From NCBI GenBank assembly GCA_043823825.1, contig JBDRTU010000007.1, forward strand, positions 1-16,199: a DNA stretch of 16,199 nt, written 5' to 3'. The notes under the pieces are model-generated. The model was not told the origin of the DNA. It saw only the letters and a program-made list of their open reading frames with translations, and ran no database searches. Source of the DNA: JBDRTU01 sp043823825 (GTDB lineage Bacteria; Patescibacteriota; Patescibacteriia; Veblenbacterales; UBA10138). Below, piece by piece: positions 12,384-16,199 of this stretch (position 1 is its first letter; the number at the start of each line of letters is the position of its first letter). The position numbers were made by a program, and so were the translations under genes.

Positions 12384-13745
12384 AAAGTATGTGGCATAGA
12401 TGCCCTCGACCTTTTTCTTATCAAACAGATAGCATACCCCTTCTCTTGACCTTGGTTTTTTCTCCGATGATAGGTTGAACTTCTTAATGGTCCAGCCGAC
12501 ATCAGCTGCTTTTTGGCGCACCGTGGTTTGTGGGGAAAACATATCCTCGCTCATCAGCTCACTGATTTCCCTAGGGGCCAGTTCCAACTGTTCGTCGATA
12601 GTGGCACCAAACCTCGTGAGGATGGCTTGGATAACCGCACTTTCAAATTCGGATGGCTCATACTCGGCGAACCCGTACTGGGACCTAAATCGCTTCAGCG
12701 CCTCTGGCACCTCGTCAGCCGCCCCCAGGCAACACAGCATGCTCTCAAACGGCAGCCATAGCTCAAGTTCCCTGCCGACGACCTCGGGTTTTTGCTTGTA
12801 GGTGATCTTCTTGACGAAATAATCGGTTGCGATGTCGGAGTAGTGGTGGATCAGGAACCGATAGAGTTTGCTCCTAAGCGCCGGCCACAGCGCTTGGTCC
12901 TCCTCTGGGTCAAGGAAATTGTGTTTACTGCGCAAGAGGGGAATAATCAGGCACCGATCCCGCAAGTCTTCGGGCAGCTCCTTGATTGAGGCGAATACCT
13001 TGGGGCTATAGGTTTCAAGCTCTAGGACGTCGCGCTTGCCTTTGTCTATAAGCATGACACGGCGCTTGCCCCCGCCTTTTTTGTAGGAATCGGCTAAGTT
13101 ATGAAGTAGATCCTCATATCCTTTCTGCAACAACGAGTCGCCTTGGTCGACAAGGTAGGTGCCACGTAGGGAGTCCACAGTATCACCCAGGGCAGCCAGA
13201 GTCGGCCGCGCTTTAACTGCGTTGAAGCATAATTGGCGCAGGAGGCCCAAAAATTGGCTTTTACCAGACCGCTTGGGCGCTTTAGGGTTGAGGAAGGGGT
13301 AGGCGGAGAAGATGGGGTAAAAATACGTGCCTACGACCCACGCCGCCACCAGCGAGTAATCAATCTCTTTTTCCAGTTCTACATACCTTTTGAGAGTGGC
13401 TTTAAGCTCTTCAAAAAGTTCTTTAGGTTTACATACGGCTTCTGGTTTCAAGGAAGCATAGTCGTCCCGAAACTGGTTCAAATCGCCCAAACTCCACCGT
13501 TCCTGTAGGCGGATGAGCTTACGCCCCCGCTTTTCCAGAAAGTACTCTTTGCCCTCAATAACAAACGAATCGTCTTCTATTATGCTGATGGTTCCGCTCC
13601 GCACCATCAAGATAAGATTTTTATCCTCTCCCGACTTAGTTTTGTAGCGGAAACCAAGGATTAGGATGTCGTCTTTTATATCGAGCGACGGATGGAGAAA
13701 TTCTCCTGCGAATCCCTCAATTGCCGTTTGGTTTGGTATTGTCAT
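12303..13745 (-). CDS. P-loop ATPase, DUF3631/primase-helicase-like
   Basis: 480 residues. An N-terminal domain (1-90) has beta strands like those preceding phage primase-helicase modules. The ATPase core has APKRSGKS as Walker A (156-163), TYLVDQGDSL (196-205) as a Walker B-like strand, and LPEDLRDRCLIIPLLR (257-272), which matches the LP-x-x-L-x-D-R-x-I-x-I pattern of DUF3631. A C-terminal helical part (about 350-450) may be winged-helix. Walker A is slightly unusual (A-P-K-R-S-G-K-S, no leading Gly), and the Walker B acid is followed by Q rather than E, which could lower activity. Its base composition is clearly richer in GC than the neighbours. The role is probably DNA replication or maintenance of the element. 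Confidence 0.65.
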   Translation of the reverse strand: MTIPNQTAIEGFAGEFLHPSLDIKDDILILGFRYKTKSGEDKNLILMVRSGTISIIEDDSFVIEGKEYFLEKRGRKLIRLQERWSLGDLNQFRDDYASLKPEAVCKPKELFEELKATLKRYVELEKEIDYSLVAAWVVGTYFYPIFSAYPFLNPKAPKRSGKSQFLGLLRQLCFNAVKARPTLAALGDTVDSLRGTYLVDQGDSLLQKGYEDLLHNLADSYKKGGGKRRVMLIDKGKRDVLELETYSPKVFASIKELPEDLRDRCLIIPLLRSKHNFLDPEEDQALWPALRSKLYRFLIHHYSDIATDYFVKKITYKQKPEVVGRELELWLPFESMLCCLGAADEVPEALKRFRSQYGFAEYEPSEFESAVIQAILTRFGATIDEQLELAPREISELMSEDMFSPQTTVRQKAADVGWTIKKFNLSSEKKPRSREGVCYLFDKKKVEGIYATYFPTPPTLVASNSTNIEDLMGVSPGVGV

Positions 13746-13772
13746 AGTAATATAATTAATAATCTTCTAAAT

Positions 13773-13949
13773 TTAATTAAATTTTGAGCGATCAACGCTG
13801 CTGGGGTTTGAACTCGTCCTCCTTTCCTCTTGCCACTTCGCAAAAATAACCTCGGCCAGAGCACGGAATCCATCACGGATTTCTTCTACTTCTTTATCCG
13901 AGAGTGTAGGGTCATTCAATAGTTGCTTTGTACGCTCAATGCTCAACAT
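13773..13949 (-). CDS. Small 58-residue element protein, function unknown
   Basis: The minus-strand frame opens at ATG 13949 and stops at 13773. The product begins MLSIERTKQLLNDPTLSDKE and is helical, acidic then basic, ending in a Ser/Asn-rich tail. It starts six bases after the stop of the upstream DUF5659-like gene and ends 27 bases before the ATPase gene, so it fits an operon. The segment IRDGFRALAEVIFAKWQEER looks like an amphipathic helix. The tight spacing and sensible composition support a real gene; no function can be given. Confidence 0.7.
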   Translation of the reverse strand: MLSIERTKQLLNDPTLSDKEVEEIRDGFRALAEVIFAKWQEERRTSSNPSSVDRSKFN

Positions 13950-13955
13950 ATTTAT

Positions 13956-14255
13956 TTAATCAGAGCTGAAGATTTGATTTTTCAACCGTTTAATCTGATT
14001 AAAGTAGGTTTGGGCATCTACCGAAGATTTGAAATCCCAGTATTTTTTAACCTCGGTGTCTATTCCATCGCCCCGCTTCAGAATAAAAAGCACTTTATTC
14101 CTCACAGCTTTGTCCAGACCGACCAATTCAAAATTCTGGCAAAGCAAATAACCGCACAACCCAATGTCATGCGAGTAAAAATAATTAGTTGCGTCATCCA
14201 AAGGAGTATAGGTGTATTTCTCTGGCTGACCGTTTTTTTGCGTTTTTTGGGTCAT
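13956..14255 (-). CDS. DUF5659-like small protein
   Basis: 99 residues. The body (about 24-97) has the pattern YFYSHDIGLCGYLLCQNFELVGLDK...KVLFILKR...EVKKYWDFKSSVDAQTYFNQIKRLKNQIF, which resembles DUF5659: a short alpha/beta domain with an L-A-A-x-L-like helix, a G-x-x-L strand and a final S-x-K-x-x-I helix. Function in the family is unknown; members occur in mobile elements and Patescibacteria. It is the first gene after the reverse transcriptase terminator and the head of the next transcription unit. Confidence 0.6.
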   Translation of the reverse strand: MTQKTQKNGQPEKYTYTPLDDATNYFYSHDIGLCGYLLCQNFELVGLDKAVRNKVLFILKRGDGIDTEVKKYWDFKSSVDAQTYFNQIKRLKNQIFSSD

Positions 14256-14302
14256 ATAATTTTTGTTAGTTAATAATTTGTTGCAACCCTCTACTCACAG
14301 AT

Positions 14303-14400
14303 GGCGAATTTCACGATGTTAACTTGAGAAATCAAAAAACCCCCCATTTTGTGAGGAGTTTCTGTGAGCTGAACTGCTTAAAAGTTAAAGGCGAATTTCG
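14303..14400 (+). repeat. Direct repeat GGCGAATTTC flanking the terminator
   Basis: GGCGAATTTC occurs at 14303-14312 and again at 14391-14400, the second copy ending just outside the reverse transcriptase stop. Ten bases is short and may be chance, though it frames the terminator exactly. Confidence 0.2.
14334..14361 (-). terminator. Rho-independent terminator of the reverse transcriptase gene
   Basis: On the minus strand AAACTCC (14361-14355) pairs with GGGGTTT (14343-14337) with one G-U pair, and six U follow (14339-14334). It lies 40 bases after the stop codon at 14401. Confidence 0.65.
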
Positions 14401-16199
14401 CTACTCGGCTTCATATACCTGCGGGGCTTGTTCGTCCAAGTATTCTTTTATCCCCAAATCATCTTTATCTTCTCTAATGTCAGATTTTTTATTCTCGGTT
14501 TGTGGTGGTGGAATTAAGGTAATCTTTATTTCGTAAGAATTAACCCTTCTCTTTTTTGACGGAGAGTAATGCTTATAAGGATAAAATGGGTCATATTCCA
14601 GCGAGAAGTACCCCTGAAGTGATTTTGCCAGAAGCTCTTTTTGTTTTTTATATTCGTCTTTTGCTTCTGGGTCTTTTAGGGTCAACTCGCCGCCAACCAT
14701 CGCTAATACCTTCAAAAATGCCCACACTTTACTTGGACGAGGATTATTACCCTTGCCAACCCAATTCATATCCTTATAACTGACATTGTGCTGGAATTGC
14801 TTTACTTGAATAGATACGGCTTCATTAGTCAAAAATTTAATGGTGAAATTCTCCCATATTGTGCCCGCCGGCAGTTTATGAGGAAACTTGTGCTCTCTAT
14901 TTTCTTTTTTTTCTGGCCATGCCACAATTTCAACTTTCAATGGTGTTGGAATACCAAAAAAAGGAGTGAGTTTATCTTGAGCGATTCTGCCACCCTCAGT
15001 AAAAAATTCATCTTTTGTTTTTATCGGAGTCTTAGGCGACGGTAATTTGAAGTAAATCCTACTTAAGCTTCCTGTAATATCTCGTTCCAGATTAAATCTG
15101 AGTTTTTCCTTTAAGAATATCCCCATAAGTTGGATTTCAGGAGATGGAGATTGTAAGGCATCATACAGTAATTCTGCTATTACTTTGTCATCCTCGGTCT
15201 CTTTTAGATAAATTAGGAAGTAGTAGTAGATTGATTTTTCAGTTTCCGTTTTGGCGTTCTTTATATGCCTTTTTATATCGTCCAAGCTAAAGCCCAAATC
15301 AGCAAGTGGGTCTAGCTGTTCTTTAATGTAGGCTTTATAGAAAAAAACTAATGGCCTTAAAAATTTTGCGTTTGTGTCAGTGATTATTCGATTAAGTTCG
15401 GTTTGAAACTCCGAATGATCTTTGGCAAAAGTTGGAGCCGAGAGAATTTTTAAAAGCCAAAATCTAGCCCATTCAGTCAGTGAGTTTTTACTGTAGATTT
15501 TCCAAATTTTTTCATATTTAGATTGAATAAGTTTTTCATCAAGGTTATATAAGAACTTGCCTGATTCAGATAGAAAGAAGCCTATGTATCTGCAAATTAA
15601 ATAAATTAGCGATGGTCTTTTTGGTATTATTGCAATAAGGTCATCAAGGATTTCAGGGCTTCCAAGTTTCTCCCCAGCCTTAAGGTAGTATTTTAGTCCG
15701 CTTATATCACGCTTAGCAATATCCTCCCCTTGTTTGATTTTTCTGAATATTCTTGGGAGAGTTTTACTGATTTTAGCTATTTTCTGTTGCGACGTTTCGT
15801 TAATTTCTCCGTAGTCATTATAAAACTTATGTTCCTCAATAATTTTGGTATCTTTGAGTTTTTCTAATTTTGTTTTATCGTTAAGCGTCAAATGATATTG
15901 CCTGAGGAATGATATAATTTGGTCAATAATTTGATTTGCCCTATCATCGCTTTTCGCCATTATCACCATATCGTCGGCATAGCGAAAATATTCAAAATCG
16001 CCGGTGCTTTTCAAATCGTTAATAAAGGTGTCAAGCGGGTAAAGAAAGGCATTTCCCAGTACATGCGAAGCATTTGCTCCTTGTGGAATACCCAGACCCA
16101 TTGTAGGATTTTCTCCCCAAGCTTTTAATTGTTTCCCCAAAATGTTTAATAACTTTTCATCCAGTATCTTAAACTGTTCTCTTAAAACTTTAATTAAGG
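14401..16199 (-). CDS. Reverse transcriptase with C-terminal helical and unknown domains (partial, 5' end beyond window)
   Basis: About 598 residues are visible; the frame stays open to the window edge, so the start and the first RT motifs are missing. From the edge, GLGIPQGANASHVLGNAFLYPLD (about 34-56) is the RT motif with IPQG and the L-x-N helix; FRYADDMVIMA (about 71-81) carries the catalytic YADD. After the thumb comes a helical repeat-like region (about 120-380, with RDISGLKYYLKAGEKLGSPEIL), then a beta-rich domain (about 390-540) with WENFTIKFL, SYKDMNWVG and KVWAFLKVLAMVGGEL. The chain ends in an acidic tail. The motif IPQG-x-x-AS, not the SQ form, argues against a diversity-generating RT; the order RT then helical repeats is like Abi/DRT-type defence RTs. 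Placement on an integrated element supports a defence role, but this is inference. Confidence 0.8.
   Translation of the reverse strand, partial: LIKVLREQFKILDEKLLNILGKQLKAWGENPTMGLGIPQGANASHVLGNAFLYPLDTFINDLKSTGDFEYFRYADDMVIMAKSDDRANQIIDQIISFLRQYHLTLNDKTKLEKLKDTKIIEEHKFYNDYGEINETSQQKIAKISKTLPRIFRKIKQGEDIAKRDISGLKYYLKAGEKLGSPEILDDLIAIIPKRPSLIYLICRYIGFFLSESGKFLYNLDEKLIQSKYEKIWKIYSKNSLTEWARFWLLKILSAPTFAKDHSEFQTELNRIITDTNAKFLRPLVFFYKAYIKEQLDPLADLGFSLDDIKRHIKNAKTETEKSIYYYFLIYLKETEDDKVIAELLYDALQSPSPEIQLMGIFLKEKLRFNLERDITGSLSRIYFKLPSPKTPIKTKDEFFTEGGRIAQDKLTPFFGIPTPLKVEIVAWPEKKENREHKFPHKLPAGTIWENFTIKFLTNEAVSIQVKQFQHNVSYKDMNWVGKGNNPRPSKVWAFLKVLAMVGGELTLKDPEAKDEYKKQKELLAKSLQGYFSLEYDPFYPYKHYSPSKKRRVNSYEIKITLIPPPQTENKKSDIREDKDDLGIKEYLDEQAPQVYEAE

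Noticed and set aside
13923..14273. Plus-strand 116-residue frame
   Set aside because: It is antisense to the DUF5659-like gene, which has better family resemblance, strand agreement and operon spacing.
14401..16199. Diversity-generating retroelement or group II intron
   Set aside because: The RT has IPQG-x-x-AS rather than the SQ motif, no variable/template repeat pair is seen in the window, and no intron domain V-like hairpin or maturase pattern is visible. The upstream part beyond the edge could not be examined.

Overview
The window looks like a chromosome segment from a Patescibacteria (Candidate Phyla Radiation) type bacterium carrying part of an integrated mobile element. This is inferred from the low overall GC, the standard genetic code (no in-frame TGA is needed), short intergenic spaces, very short leaders, extended -10 promoters of the TGCTACAAT kind, a stand-alone PaaX/Cas2-like regulator, a SipW-type secretion module with camelysin-like cargo, and a GIY-YIG gene lodged beside a tRNA. 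No species-level call is possible.

Region 1 (1-5950) is a surface or secretion module on the + strand. A strongly structured untranslated leader (about 81-278) precedes two paralogous secreted proteins (279-974, 1037-1837). A membrane-anchored Ig-like protein (1933-2448) and a SipW/S26B-type signal peptidase (2451-2954) follow. After a palindromic REP/MITE-like repeat comes a 926-residue multidomain protein (3127-5907) with its own predicted promoter and a terminator. Three secreted proteins carry the identical motif FEAHVVNVTA just after the signal segment, and the membrane-anchored protein has a related one. The cargo and its dedicated peptidase therefore sit together, much like TasA/SipW.

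Region 2 (5951-9204) is a set of core and small genes: a PaaX/Cas2-like regulator, undecaprenyl-diphosphatase (uppP), a polytopic membrane protein and a DUF378 membrane protein. The DUF378 gene is preceded by a previously untracked 27-codon reading frame whose ribosome site lies in a hairpin loop. Then come the initiator tRNA (with C33), a GIY-YIG endonuclease cassette bounded by a long inverted repeat, and a second CAU-anticodon tRNA.

Region 3 (9128 to the right edge) is an integrated element, all on the minus strand. In transcription order it holds a partial reverse transcriptase with large C-terminal extensions, a terminator, a DUF5659-like protein, a 58-residue small protein, a GC-rich DUF3631-like P-loop ATPase, a cluster of GTGTAGG boxes, an NALKHG-family protein, a zinc-ribbon protein and a large serine recombinase. 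The recombinase ends inside the CAU tRNA, which marks one end of the element; the other end is outside the window. The recombinase has its own promoter and a striking structured leader: three nested helices starting at the predicted transcription start, plus a 14-nt loop-to-tail pairing that covers its ribosome-binding site.

The best candidates for something undescribed are that recombinase leader RNA, the reverse transcriptase with its C-terminal domains (possibly a defence gene), and the structured leader of the secretion operon. No stretch longer than 300 bases lacks a gene.
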